Assembly (NCBI GenBank): GCA_021780075.1
Contig: JAJXZL010000005.1
Span: forward strand, 412,313-476,312
Direction: 5' to 3'
DNA length: 64,000 nt
Origin: Acidobacteriota bacterium
Lineage (GTDB): Bacteria > Acidobacteriota > Terriglobia > Terriglobales > Acidobacteriaceae
Positions 44,189 through 52,889 of this stretch are shown here, piece by piece. A model generated the notes under the pieces. The model was not told the DNA's origin. It did no database searches and saw only the letters and a program-made list of their open reading frames with translations. The position numbers and the translations under genes are program-made. Within the stretch, counting starts at the first letter, position 1. Each line of letters begins with the position of its first letter.

Positions 44189-45376
44189 TTAGATCCGCTC
44201 CACGGCCAGGGCGACCGCATTGCCTCCACCCAGGCACAGTGCGGCGATACCCCTGGCGGCGCCGCGCTGCGCCATGGCATGCAGCAGCGTGACCAGCACG
44301 CGCGCTCCGCTGGCGCCGATGGGATGGCCAATCGCCACCGCGCCGCCGTTCACGTTCACGCGCGCAGGGTCCAGTCCCAGTTCGCGGATCACGGCCAGCG
44401 CCTGCACGCTGAACGCTTCATTCAACTCGAAAAGGTCCACATCGTTCAGCGTCCATCCGGCTTTCACGGCAACCTTGCGCACGGCTTCAATCGGAGCAAG
44501 GCTCATCCACTCCGGCTCGCGCCCGCTGGTGGCCTGCGCACGAATCACCGCCAGAGGCCGGATGCCCAGTTCCCTGGCCCGTTCTTCGCTGGTCATCACA
44601 AGGGCCGCGGCGCCGTCATTCACGCCGGGCGAATTGCCCGCCGTAACCGTGCCGCCTTCCTTGAAAGCCGGCTTGAGCCGCGCCAGAATTTCGACGGTGG
44701 TATCGGGACGGATCGACTCGTCCGCATCGAAGCGGCGTGGCGCGTCGCCCTTCTTCGCGGGCGGCAACTCAATCGGCAGAATCTCGTCTCGGTAGAGTCC
44801 CTGCGCGGTGGCGGCAGCCGCGCGGCGATGCGACTCCGCTGCAAAGGCATCCTGCTCCTGGCGGCTGATGCCGTACTTTTCCGCAACCAGTTCCCCGGCC
44901 ATGCCCATGTGAAAACCGTTGTACACGTCCCACAGGCCGTCGTTGATCATCGAGTCCACCAGCGTGCCGTTGCCCATGCGATACCCTGTCCTCGCCTGGG
45001 GCAGCAGATAGGGCGCGTTCGTCATCGACTCCATACCGCCGGCAACCACGATCTCTGCATTTTCTGTCTGGATGCCCTGCGCCGCCAGCGACACGGCCTT
45101 CAGCCCCGAGCCGCAGACCTTGTTGATGGTCAGCGCGCCGGCCTGGTACGGCAAGCCGCCATGAATCGCCGCCTGCCGCGCAGGATTCTGGCCAAGGCCG
45201 GCCGGCACCACGCAGCCCATGATGCACTCGTCCACGTGGGCAGAATCGATACCCGCGCGACGCACCGCCTCGCGCACCACAAGCGCGCCCAGTTGCGGCG
45301 CGGAAAAGGACTGCAGCGAGCCCTGAAACTTGCCCACCGGCGTACGCACTGCAGAAACAATCACAACGTCTTTCAT
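44189..45376 (-). CDS. Acetyl-CoA acetyltransferase (thiolase)
   Basis: This 395-residue thiolase has the acyl-accepting cysteine C88 in [38 protein letters not shown] and the second cysteine in [12 protein letters not shown]. It joins or splits acetyl-CoA/acetoacetyl-CoA. ATG 45376 has GGGAG 8 bases upstream. It follows the DUF779 gene by 39 bases in what looks like a three-gene unit with aldehyde dehydrogenase. The biosynthetic or degradative direction cannot be told from sequence; the lone gene without a beta-oxidation partner hints at the biosynthetic type. Confidence 0.92.
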   Translation of the reverse strand: MKDVVIVSAVRTPVGKFQGSLQSFSAPQLGALVVREAVRRAGIDSAHVDECIMGCVVPAGLGQNPARQAAIHGGLPYQAGALTINKVCGSGLKAVSLAAQGIQTENAEIVVAGGMESMTNAPYLLPQARTGYRMGNGTLVDSMINDGLWDVYNGFHMGMAGELVAEKYGISRQEQDAFAAESHRRAAAATAQGLYRDEILPIELPPAKKGDAPRRFDADESIRPDTTVEILARLKPAFKEGGTVTAGNSPGVNDGAAALVMTSEERARELGIRPLAVIRAQATSGREPEWMSLAPIEAVRKVAVKAGWTLNDVDLFELNEAFSVQALAVIRELGLDPARVNVNGGAVAIGHPIGASGARVLVTLLHAMAQRGAARGIAALCLGGGNAVALAVERI

Positions 45377-45415
45377 GTTTTGCGCTCCCAAATACCCTCT
45401 GGAAGTATAGGAGCT

Positions 45416-45793
45416 TTAGATGCGTCCTGCCGCGCGCAGTTCCTCAATCTCCGCATCGTCAAAAACACGCGAGCGGATAAGAAACCGTAGGCCCTCCGGC
45501 CCATCCAGTGAAAACATGCCGCCGCGGCCCGGCACCACGTCCAGCGTCAACTGCGTGTGCTTCCAGTATGCAAACTGGCTGCGGCTCATATAAAACGGCT
45601 CTCCGTCCACCTCGCCCAGTTGCACATCCGAGTCTCCCACAAGAAACTCGCCCCGCGGATAACACATCGGGGAGCTGCCATCGCAGCAGCCCCCCGACTG
45701 GTGAAACATCAGAGGCCCATGCTTGGCGCGCAGAGTCCGTATCAGCTCGACCGCCGCCTGGGTCGCCAGCACCTGCCTGGGTAACTCCGCCAT
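45416..45793 (-). CDS. DUF779 protein
   Basis: This 125-residue protein has the DUF779 signature HQSGGCCDGSSPMCYP near residues 31-46 and a SRSQFAYWKHTQLTLDV segment. Conserved cysteines may bind metal. The family is known to sit beside NAD-dependent aldehyde dehydrogenases, as here, where it begins 15 bases after that gene. Its biochemical role is undefined. ATG 45793 is chosen because AAGGA lies about 7 bases before it. Confidence 0.85.
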   Translation of the reverse strand: MAELPRQVLATQAAVELIRTLRAKHGPLMFHQSGGCCDGSSPMCYPRGEFLVGDSDVQLGEVDGEPFYMSRSQFAYWKHTQLTLDVVPGRGGMFSLDGPEGLRFLIRSRVFDDAEIEELRAAGRI

Positions 45794-45808
45794 CACTCGG
45801 TCCTTGAC

Positions 45809-47338
45809 TTAGAAGAAGCCGAGCTTCTTCGGGCTATAACTCACCAGCATGTTCTTGGTCTGCTGATAGTGGTCCAGCATCATTCTGTGGGTCTCGCGGC
45901 CAATGCCTGACTGCTTGTAGCCGCCAAAGGCCGCGTGTGCTGGATAGGCGTGGTAGCAGTTGACCCACACGCGCCCCGCCTGGATGCCTCGCCCCATGCG
46001 ATAGCAACGATTGGCGTCGCGGCTCCACAACCCGGCTCCCAGTCCGTAGAGCGTGTCGTTGGCAATCTCCAGCGCGTCTGCTTCGTCCTTGAATGTGGTC
46101 ACTGAAACCACCGGCCCGAAGATCTCCTCCTGGAAGATCCGCATGCGGTTATTGCCGCGGAAAACGGTGGGCATCACGTAATAGCCGCCCTCCAGTTCTC
46201 CGCCCAGGTGCGCGCGTCCGCCGCCGGCCAGCAGTTGTGCGCCTTCCTTCTGGCCGATGTCGATATAACTCAGTATCTTTTCCATCTGCTCGGTGGAAAC
46301 CTGCGCGCCAATCATCGTCGAAGCATCCAGCGGACTGGCCTGCCGCACCGCCGCAACGCGCTTGAGCGCCCGCTCCATGAACTTGTCATAGATGCTCTCC
46401 TGGATGAGCGCGCGACTCGGGCACGTGCACACCTCGCCCTGATTCAACGCAAACATCACAAAGCCCTCGATCGCCTTGTCAAAATAGTCGTCATCTTCCT
46501 GGCAGACGTCGGCAAAAAAGATATTGGGCGACTTGCCGCCGAGTTCGAGCGTTACGGGAATCAGGTTCTGGCTGGCGTACTGCATGATGAGCCGCCCCGT
46601 TGTGGTTTCGCCGGTAAAGGCAATCTTGGCCACGCGCGAGTTGGAGGCCAGCGGCTTGCCCGCCTCCAAACCAAAGCCATTTACGATGTTCAGCACGCCC
46701 GGCGGCAGCAGGTCGCCCACCAGCTCAGCCCAGACAAGAATGCTGGCCGGCGTTTGCTCGGCAGGCTTCAGCACCACGCAGTTGCCCGCGGCCAGCGCCG
46801 GCGCGAGCTTCCACGTCGCCATCAGCAGCGGAAAGTTCCATGGAATAATCTGCCCCACCACGCCCAGCGGCTCGTGAAAGTGGTAGGCCACCGTGTCCCC
46901 GTCGATATCGGATATGGTGCCCTCTTGCGCGCGAATGCACCCCGCAAAGTAGCGAAAGTGGTCAATCGCCAGCGGCAGGTCGGCCGCCATGGTCTCGCGA
47001 ATCGGCTTGCCGTTGTCCCAGGTCTCGGCCAGCGCCAGCACGCCCAGGTTCTCCTCCATGCGCTGGGCTATCTGGTTCAAAATATTGGCGCGCTCCGTCG
47101 GACTGGTGTGCCCCCAGCTTTCGCGCGTCGCGTGCGCCGCATCCAGGGCCAGCTCAATGTCCTTCGCATTCGAGCGTGGAATCTCGCAAAACGGCCTGCC
47201 CGTAACCGGGGTGACGTTTTCAAAATACTGGCCGGAAGCAGGCTCAACCCACTTGCCGCCAATGTAGTTGCCATAGCGCGGGCGAAAGCTCACCTTGTCG
47301 CTGAGCTTGCCAGGATGCAGTGCTGTCAAAGTCGCCAT
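45809..47338 (-). CDS. NAD-dependent aldehyde dehydrogenase (AldB/ExaC group)
   Basis: This 509-residue dehydrogenase has [19 protein letters not shown], the general base in [12 protein letters not shown] and the nucleophile in [15 protein letters not shown]. It resembles acetaldehyde-type dehydrogenases that occur with DUF779 proteins. The start at 47338 has GGAGG 8 bases upstream; a 33-codon open stretch before it is not supported. Followed by DUF779 and thiolase genes, it may turn acetaldehyde or a similar aldehyde into the acid. The physiological aldehyde is an inference from family. Confidence 0.93.
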   Translation of the reverse strand: MATLTALHPGKLSDKVSFRPRYGNYIGGKWVEPASGQYFENVTPVTGRPFCEIPRSNAKDIELALDAAHATRESWGHTSPTERANILNQIAQRMEENLGVLALAETWDNGKPIRETMAADLPLAIDHFRYFAGCIRAQEGTISDIDGDTVAYHFHEPLGVVGQIIPWNFPLLMATWKLAPALAAGNCVVLKPAEQTPASILVWAELVGDLLPPGVLNIVNGFGLEAGKPLASNSRVAKIAFTGETTTGRLIMQYASQNLIPVTLELGGKSPNIFFADVCQEDDDYFDKAIEGFVMFALNQGEVCTCPSRALIQESIYDKFMERALKRVAAVRQASPLDASTMIGAQVSTEQMEKILSYIDIGQKEGAQLLAGGGRAHLGGELEGGYYVMPTVFRGNNRMRIFQEEIFGPVVSVTTFKDEADALEIANDTLYGLGAGLWSRDANRCYRMGRGIQAGRVWVNCYHAYPAHAAFGGYKQSGIGRETHRMMLDHYQQTKNMLVSYSPKKLGFF

Positions 47339-47512
47339 CAAAGTGTCCTCCAGAGCCGATACTGCGCGCGCCAGTCGCAGGGGCGCAGCGCAGGAATCAT
47401 ACACGCGCCATTGCGCCCATGGGCAGTCCCACGGCACAAACCATTTGAATCAGACTGAAATCTCGTAAAGGAAGCCGCGCCTGAAGGTGGCGGAAAGAAG
47501 GTACTGCTGGGC

Positions 47513-47589
47513 TGGTAGGCGAGGCGGGGATCGAACCCACAACCCCCGGCTTAGAAGGCCGGTGCTCTATCCGATTGAGCTACTCGCCC
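47513..47589 (-). tRNA. tRNA-Arg (UCU)
   Basis: The cloverleaf reads from G at 47589 (acceptor GGGCGAG pairing with CTCGCCT) to an encoded CCA at 47513-47515. The anticodon arm is CCGGC-CTTCTAA-GCCGG, giving anticodon TCT. The T-arm has GGTTCGATCC. The 5' end overlaps by 10 bases the stop of an upstream gene on the same strand. Confidence 0.95.
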
Positions 47590-48167
47590 GTGTTCTCATT
47601 GTAACTTTGATCGGGCGCCGATGGAGAAGCGGCTGCGCAAACGGTATCCGCCAAGGCGGCCAGCGCCGCGCCCAGCGCATCGGAAGCTGCACCAGGCCCA
47701 GCGCCGGCAGCGGTCAGATACGCCGTCACGCCATAATCCAGCTTTTCCGGGGCAAGGCGTGCGCCGCGCACCACCAGATCTACGCGGCAGCAGGAAAGTC
47801 GCAATGCCCGCATGCGGTCGCATACGCCTTTGCACCAGTCCGCGGCTTCCTCTGGTCCGCGCCATTGCGCGGCGCTTCGCGGCAGCAGGTCAATGTAGCA
47901 GCCGATGGCCTGGAGTCCGTCTTCATGCGGTGCATCCAGCTCATCCGGATCGAACGCGTCCACCGGCCACACATCGCATTTCGCAGTCCACACCGGCGAA
48001 GCAGGCGCGTTGAGCGCAACCAGCGCATCCGCCAGTGCAGGCATCGCCGCCACCTCAGGCAATTCACTCACCCGCTCCGGAGCAATGCGCAAGTCCATAA
48101 GGCCCGACCAGAGGGCGTCGATCACCGGCGCGTCGCCGCCCACTTCCATTTCCCAGTCAGCTTCCAT
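47580..48167 (-). CDS. Hypothetical protein coupled to an alpha/beta hydrolase gene
   Basis: This 195-residue protein starts 11 bases inside the hydrolase gene (overlap at ATGGAAGCTGA), a sign of coupled translation. No known domain is recognised. It has a Trp/Cys-containing middle (EEAADWCKGVCDRMRALRLSCCRVDLVVRG) and an Ala-rich C-terminus. The stop codon TAG lies inside tRNA-Arg, so its mRNA must run into the tRNA. It is likely a real gene because of the coupling and codon use, but the function is unknown. Confidence 0.65.
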   Translation of the reverse strand: MEADWEMEVGGDAPVIDALWSGLMDLRIAPERVSELPEVAAMPALADALVALNAPASPVWTAKCDVWPVDAFDPDELDAPHEDGLQAIGCYIDLLPRSAAQWRGPEEAADWCKGVCDRMRALRLSCCRVDLVVRGARLAPEKLDYGVTAYLTAAGAGPGAASDALGAALAALADTVCAAASPSAPDQSYNENTGE

Positions 48168-49161
48168 GGCGTGGTTCGGTCACATGCTTCAGGTAGCGCA
48201 TCACGGTCGACTCGGCCCAGTGAATCTCGTCGCCCGCGGCATTGGAAAGATACGCGCAGTGCCCACCCTGGCCGGTCTCAACCAGAACCACATGCGGATT
48301 GGCAACCAGCGCCTCGCGCGTCTCGGGCGTGAAGCGAATGAAGGGATCGTCCAGTGCGCGCAGAATGAACGTCGGCACAGCAATGCGATCCACAACACGC
48401 GCGGCGGCGGCGCGGTAATAGTAGTCGTCCGCATCGCGATAGCCGCAGTAGCGCGCCACAATCTTGTCGTCAAATTCCCGCAGCGAGCGCACCGCGCCCA
48501 CATTGCTCGGCTCATAGATGCCGGGGTAGAGCTCGACCTTGCGGCGGAAGCGCCGCATCAGCCCGCGAAGAAAATGCCACTCATACATGCGATTGACGGG
48601 CAGATGCAGGGCATCGGACCCCGCGGCCAGATCGATGGCCGGGCACACCGCGGCAACCGCGCAAAGCGGTGCACGGTTGCCCCACTCACCCGCCAGCTTC
48701 AACACCAGGTTGCCGCCCATCGAGTAGCCCACAAGCGCCACGCGCTGGAGCCCGTACAGCCCGGCAAAATGCGCCACCACCGCGCCCACGTCGCCCGAGA
48801 GCGCGGAGTTGTAAAGCGTCGGCGTCAGGTGGTCGGTGTCGCCGCAGTTGCGCATGTTCATCCGCACCACGTTGCAGCCGGCGGCCCAAGCGCGCGCGGC
48901 AATGCCTTTGATGTAGCGCGAGTCCGACGAGCCCTCCAGCCCGTGCACCAGCACCACCGTCAGCCGCGCGGCGCGCTCCGCTTCAGGCTGCCAACTGCAG
49001 TGGCACATCACTCGGCTGCCGTCCGCCGGGTCCACCATCACCGTTTCCGCCTTGGACGGCACCAGAAATGCCGGACGCGGCAGAAAATTGCCTACAATGG
49101 TCTGCGCATGGCCGTTGCCCAGGCCGCGCCGCGGTTCAAACGCAGCAAACCACCCCGGCAT
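48157..49161 (-). CDS. YheT-type alpha/beta hydrolase
   Basis: This 334-residue protein has the signs of the YheT/EMB8 hydrolase group: RRGLGNGHAQTI near the start, LVHGLEGSSDSRY, NMRNCGDTDHL, the nucleophile elbow GYSMGGNLVLK, RALDDPFI with the Asp, and GQGGHCAYL with the His. Members are probable esterases or lipases of unclear substrate. The homology begins at ATG 49161; the frame stays open upstream and GTG at about 49212 is a possible longer start. It ends 11 bases into the next gene. Confidence 0.9.
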   Translation of the reverse strand: MPGWFAAFEPRRGLGNGHAQTIVGNFLPRPAFLVPSKAETVMVDPADGSRVMCHCSWQPEAERAARLTVVLVHGLEGSSDSRYIKGIAARAWAAGCNVVRMNMRNCGDTDHLTPTLYNSALSGDVGAVVAHFAGLYGLQRVALVGYSMGGNLVLKLAGEWGNRAPLCAVAAVCPAIDLAAGSDALHLPVNRMYEWHFLRGLMRRFRRKVELYPGIYEPSNVGAVRSLREFDDKIVARYCGYRDADDYYYRAAAARVVDRIAVPTFILRALDDPFIRFTPETREALVANPHVVLVETGQGGHCAYLSNAAGDEIHWAESTVMRYLKHVTEPRHGS

Positions 49162-49260
49162 CGCCGTCAGGGCAGCTTCATTCGCTGTATTTTCATGAAT
49201 TTCTGGTGTCACGGAGACTCGGCAACTGGGGAGATTGATCGTGCTACGGTCCGTGGAAAA

Positions 49261-49336
49261 TGGGGCGGCTAGTGGGGATCGAACCCACGACATCCTGAGC
49301 CACAGTCAGGCGTTCTGCCGCTGAACTATAGCCGCC
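49261..49336 (-). tRNA. tRNA-His (GUG)
   Basis: The arm CCTGA-CTGTGGC-TCAGG gives anticodon GTG. An extra G at position -1 (49336) pairs with C73, the identity mark of tRNA-His, making an 8-bp acceptor. CCA is encoded at 49261-49263. It is followed by the alpha/beta hydrolase gene on the same strand. Confidence 0.95.
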
Positions 49337-49514
49337 ATGCAACCATTCGATTGTATCATCCAATCTGTCTTGCGGAGCCCGCTCAAGTGGGTCAGCCTGA
49401 AGGGTACTGGCTTCAGCCCGTACATAAATTGAACGCAATGAATGCGGGCTTTAACCCCGAGGGGAAGTTTTTTCAAACTGCTCCCATTCCAAACCCGCAC
49501 GCGCGAAGCCGCCC

Positions 49515-50063
49515 ATGCCCCAACTGCCTTCCAATGCGCCCCCTCCAGCGACTCCGCCCAACGCGGCCCCGGGCACGCGCCCCCAGCCTGAGCGCTGGAG
49601 CCGCGGCGCGTGGCTCTTCCGCGACCAGACCCTCCGCAGCCTTGAAATTCTCCTCGATGAAGCCTTCAGAATTCCCGGCACCCAGATCCGCTTTGGCATC
49701 GACGGCATCATCGGCCTCGTTCCCGGCCTGGGAGACGTGCTCGCCGGACTGCTCTCGCTCGTCATTCCCCTGGCAGCGTGGGTGCGCGGAGTGCCCTACG
49801 TGACGCTAGTGCGCATGGCCATGAACCTCGGCATCGGCGTGCTCGTCGGGTCGATTCCCCTGCTCGGCGATGCCTTCGATATTGCGTGGAAGCCCAACCG
49901 CCGCAACTACCAACTGCTGCAGCGCCACCTGGGCGAGCCGCACCGCCACACGAGCCGCGACTGGGCCTTCCTCTGGATGCTGCTCATCGCGCTGGCGCTG
50001 GTCTTCGCCATCCCCGTCGCGCTCGCCGTGTGGCTGCTGGTGTGGCTCAATGCGCATGTGTGA
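49515..50063 (+). CDS. DUF4112 membrane protein
   Basis: This 182-residue protein has a Pro-rich N-terminus (about 1-28). The DUF4112 core then reads LDEAFRIPGTQIRFGIDGI, IGLVPGLGDVLAG, VRMAMNLGIGVLVGSIPLLG and NRRNYQLLQRHLG. Three membrane segments are likely, the last at about 150-180. Function is unknown. It stands alone, 51 bases before tRNA-Pro. Confidence 0.85.
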   Translation: MPQLPSNAPPPATPPNAAPGTRPQPERWSRGAWLFRDQTLRSLEILLDEAFRIPGTQIRFGIDGIIGLVPGLGDVLAGLLSLVIPLAAWVRGVPYVTLVRMAMNLGIGVLVGSIPLLGDAFDIAWKPNRRNYQLLQRHLGEPHRHTSRDWAFLWMLLIALALVFAIPVALAVWLLVWLNAHV

Positions 50064-50114
50064 GCCGCTCAGCTTGATGCCAAACCGATCCGCGATACAA
50101 TCGAAACAGACAGT

Positions 50115-50191
50115 CGGGGCGTAGCGCAGTCTGGTAGCGCATCTGCTTTGGGAGCAGAGGGTCGGGGGTTCGAATCCCTCCGCCCCGACCA
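50115..50191 (+). tRNA. tRNA-Pro (UGG), intact attachment-site copy
   Basis: Acceptor CGGGGCG pairs with CGCCCCG; the arm TCTGC-TTTGGGA-GCAGA gives anticodon TGG. CCA is encoded at 50189-50191. From 50143 to its end the sequence is repeated exactly at 52471-52519, which marks it as the integration site of the following island. Confidence 0.96.
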
Positions 50192-50509
50192 TGCCAAGCT
50201 ATTAATAAATAAAGCAATATGACCGATACCGGCCACGCATCTGCTTTTTCCCGCTACACAGGTGTCGATGATTTTGTAGCTGTTGCGCCGTTCGAGTATT
50301 TCTGTCGAAGCATTATGAATGCAGCTTCGCTCGTCACTCTCTGGGATAACCTCTCTCGATTCAACATCGGGATTTCTAACTAGCTCCCTCACCTGAATCT
50401 TGAGGCCCCGGCCGTCTGCCGCGAGAGCAGATGCACTACCCGGCAGACCCCTACAACGCAATTACGATTTAGAATTAGGACGCTCATACAGCAAGGACTA
50501 GAACAGAAA
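50192..50509. other. Gap of 318 bases inside the island
   Basis: No gene is supported. The stretch 50261-50283 resembles 52334-52356 near the other end (19 of 23 bases). GC is lower than outside the island. Confidence 0.5.
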
Positions 50510-51499
50510 ATGATCGAGTTCCGTCGAGAACAATGCCAAGCGCAAAAACCGAAGCGCCGTATTATCCTTACACTTCTCGTTCTGCTCGCGACATTACTAA
50601 GCCACGATTTGCTCTCGCAGTCACGATCCTCAATCAATCTCAAGCGTGCGTTCGCACCGGAGTTCCCTTGCAGAACATATACGAGACCAATCCAATTCCT
50701 CACTGAAACAACACTGGTCTTGCTCTCAGGCCATACGGAGGATTGCTTCCGTGCGGTGCTCCAAGGTCTCACGCTGAATGTGGTGTCCATCGACGGACAA
50801 GTGTTGGCGCGCAAGAACTGGCCATCGACGGACCCGGGAGTTGTGATTGCTTCAGGACGACTCGTGTATACAACCCCAAGCGGCCTCGAAGTCCTCGATC
50901 AAAGTCTTGCACCCGTAGAGTCGTTGCAGATTGGCGACAGCAACGACCGGGGCGTCTCGCATCGCAATCCTTTCATACAAACGACGTTTCATGGACAGGG
51001 GATGCTGTCCGTTTTGATTGGCGGGCACGAATATGTGTATGGCGGATTGCCTTTGAAGCGATTGAGGGAGATAGAAGGCGAAAATCAGACTGTCTTTGAA
51101 TTTGCGGACGGGCAAAAGCTTGTGAAAGATGCCGAATCGTTGATCCTACAGAAAGAAGGCGCGCCGGACAGAACGGTGGCAAACCTCGAATGGGTTATTC
51201 CCCCGTGCAAGGGCTACGTGAATTGTCAGGAATACGGCGCAGGAAGTTACTTTCAGGTATCGACAGGAAAGAAAAGGCGAGTCTTGGTGATCTCGAACGG
51301 TTCGAGACTCCCGGTTACAGATGCAGTCGGGCTATTCCCATACTTTCGATTACAGGTTTTTGATTTCGACACGGGCGCAGAAATCTATCGAGAAGAACAA
51401 CTACTGCGAACTGCACAACGGTACGCGTCGATAAGTCCGGACGGCGATCTGCTCGCAACCACCGATGGTCAAAAAGTGATTGTTCGGAACTTGCGTTGA
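50510..51499 (+). CDS. Island hypothetical protein, beta-propeller-like, exported
   Basis: This 329-residue protein has a hydrophobic N-terminal segment (about 18-36) that should act as a signal or anchor. The rest is beta-rich with propeller-like phrases such as VVSIDGQVLARKNW, FRLQVFDFDTGAEIYREEQ and YASISPDGDLLATTDGQKV. Two cysteine pairs may form disulfides. No catalytic motif is seen. It is the only cargo gene of the island beside the toxin-antitoxin pair. Similar soil-bacterial proteins exist but have no assigned role. Confidence 0.75.
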   Translation: MIEFRREQCQAQKPKRRIILTLLVLLATLLSHDLLSQSRSSINLKRAFAPEFPCRTYTRPIQFLTETTLVLLSGHTEDCFRAVLQGLTLNVVSIDGQVLARKNWPSTDPGVVIASGRLVYTTPSGLEVLDQSLAPVESLQIGDSNDRGVSHRNPFIQTTFHGQGMLSVLIGGHEYVYGGLPLKRLREIEGENQTVFEFADGQKLVKDAESLILQKEGAPDRTVANLEWVIPPCKGYVNCQEYGAGSYFQVSTGKKRRVLVISNGSRLPVTDAVGLFPYFRLQVFDFDTGAEIYREEQLLRTAQRYASISPDGDLLATTDGQKVIVRNLR

Positions 51500-51508
51500 C
51501 CGCAAGAA

Positions 51509-51958
51509 CTAGGGAAGAAACAACTGCGGATCGTCCTTCCACGGATTGAATACAGACGCGCCGCTATTTGCCACGTCCGCGACGTTCCTTGTTGCGAGAT
51601 AAAGATCGTGTTCAATTACCGTGGCCGCGAGGAGAGTATCAATAACTGAGGGAGAGTGGCCGGTAAGGCGCTTGACCTCGCCGCTGATCGCTCCCCAGCG
51701 CAGCACGATCTGATCTGACACGGAAAGCACCCGTCCTGCAAACCGCGCTTCCAGCGCCGCGACCGCACGTTGCAGGCGCGGACGCCGCTTGTCTCCCGGC
51801 GGCAGATGATGGATACCTTTTTGATATTCGCCGATGGTGAGAATGCTCAGGTAGAGGTTATGTTCCGGCACGGACTCGATCCACTTTGCGACTTTCGGGT
51901 CGGGCCTCGCGCCACTTACTTCGGCAATGACGTTGGTATCGAGCAACCAACCATTCAC
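51509..51958 (-). CDS. VapC-like PIN-domain toxin
   Basis: This 149-residue PIN protein starts MNGWLLDTNVIAEV and keeps the acidic residues expected of a metal-dependent RNase: D7 in LLDTN, E44 in TIGEYQKG, D109 in VIDTLLAATV and an Asp in RNVADVANSG. It belongs to the FitB/VapC group. It overlaps its antitoxin by 4 bases (ATGA) and is translated after it. Such toxins cut RNA when released. Within the island it would help keep the element. Confidence 0.88.
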   Translation of the reverse strand: MNGWLLDTNVIAEVSGARPDPKVAKWIESVPEHNLYLSILTIGEYQKGIHHLPPGDKRRPRLQRAVAALEARFAGRVLSVSDQIVLRWGAISGEVKRLTGHSPSVIDTLLAATVIEHDLYLATRNVADVANSGASVFNPWKDDPQLFLP

Positions 51959-52206
51959 AGAGCGATTTCCCTTCCAGAATCGTGTTCGCGTTGCAGATTA
52001 AGATCGGACAGGCCAAGCCCCTGAAGAAATCGAACCAACGGCTGATGTCCTTTTGGCTTGGGAAGCAGTTGCTTGTACGCTTCGGGCGCGAGGATCACCG
52101 CTGCTTCCTTGCCGCGAATCGTCACCAGCTGCGGTCCCTCGGTCCCGGCAAGCCGCACCACCTCACTAAGCCGCGCTTTGGCGTCTTCGAGCTTCCACCG
52201 TTCCAT
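51955..52206 (-). CDS. Phd/YefM-type antitoxin
   Basis: This 83-residue protein reads MERWKLEDAKARLSEVVRLA, then PQLVTIRGKEAAVILAPEAY, the normal Phd/YefM DNA-binding fold, with a C-terminal tail to bind the toxin. ATG 52206 has AGGA about 10 bases upstream and gives the typical length; the frame is open to 52269. It overlaps the toxin gene by 4 bases. It should repress its own promoter and neutralise the PIN toxin. Confidence 0.85.
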   Translation of the reverse strand: MERWKLEDAKARLSEVVRLAGTEGPQLVTIRGKEAAVILAPEAYKQLLPKPKGHQPLVRFLQGLGLSDLNLQREHDSGREIAL

Positions 52207-52470
52207 GCTTTGAACATTCCTGGCGGGCGCGCCAAGGGGTTTTGTGCGTCGGGTTGCAGTGCGCGGCATCGCGATTCATGCTCCTATTCGTTTCTGACTA
52301 TCTGACCAGTTGATTATACCCGAGGCGCGGATCGGTGTAGACAATTTTGTAGCGGTCAAAGCGCTCAGAAACCACAGGGGGCAATAGGCTTAGGTGAGGC
52401 TTCTCTAAGCTATTCAATCCACAGAGGTTATTATCTCTGAAATTCAATGGGCCTCAACAAGTCGTTTGAC

Positions 52471-52519
52471 CTGCTTTGGGAGCAGAGGGTCGGGGGTTCG
52501 AATCCCTCCGCCCCGACCA
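52471..52519 (+). repeat. Distal attachment-site copy (3' fragment of tRNA-Pro)
   Basis: These 49 bases equal 50143-50191 and cannot fold as a full tRNA because the 5' half is absent. The identity ends right after CCA. This is the far boundary of the island. Confidence 0.9.
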
Positions 52520-52889
52520 GTTCGACCTTTCCTGGAATCTTCCGCTTCTCCCCTTTTTCTTCTATGGTTGCAGGTAGCTTGGGAACACGATCCCAGGTCT
52601 CAGGTGCGCTCACTCGCCGCCGCACCTGCCATGACGCACTACACGGGGAATTTTATTTATAGTAGTAAGCGCACCCGAAAGATCCCCTGCTGCATCGGAA
52701 AGTCCGAACTATTCCAGACATTCCGGCCGGCACCACGCGCAGCTGCTTTTGCTTTGCGCCGCTGCGGAGAAATGCATCATCAGCCGCCGCAATTTTTGAT
52801 TTTTCACAGGTGTGATCGGGCACCAGCTTGCGCCCGGCAACCAAAGGCCTCCGGATTCGACGGAGGATTCCTACAAGAGAGCAAAGTGC
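52520..52889. other. Gap of 370 bases after the island
   Basis: No gene, terminator or repeat could be supported between the distal att copy and the chosen start of the PIG-L gene. Open frames here lack ribosome sites and family features. Confidence 0.5.

Larger units (their letters stand above)
50143..52519. mobile_element. Integrase-less tRNA-Pro island flanked by 49-bp direct repeats
   Basis: Direct repeats 50143-50191 and 52471-52519 are identical over 49 bases, covering the anticodon loop to CCA of tRNA-Pro. The DNA between them is visibly lower in GC and holds a hypothetical gene and a toxin-antitoxin pair. This is the classic outcome of integration by a tyrosine recombinase at a tRNA 3' end. 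No integrase gene is present, so the element is a remnant or moved by help from elsewhere. Confidence 0.8.

Noticed and set aside
46208..47458. Long open frame (416 codons, plus strand) opposite the aldehyde dehydrogenase
   Set aside because: It has no ribosome site or domain and lies wholly on the complement of a well-supported gene.
47905..49272. Long open frame (455 codons, plus strand) opposite the YheT-type gene
   Set aside because: It runs against the hydrolase, its partner and part of tRNA-His, and shows only Arg/His-rich antisense composition.
52471..52519. A second tRNA-Pro gene
   Set aside because: Only the 3' part is present; without the acceptor 5' strand and D-arm it cannot fold, and it is better explained as an att site.
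50143..52519. Prophage or insertion sequence
   Set aside because: No integrase, transposase, capsid or terminal inverted repeats were seen; only the att-type direct repeats support an integrated element.
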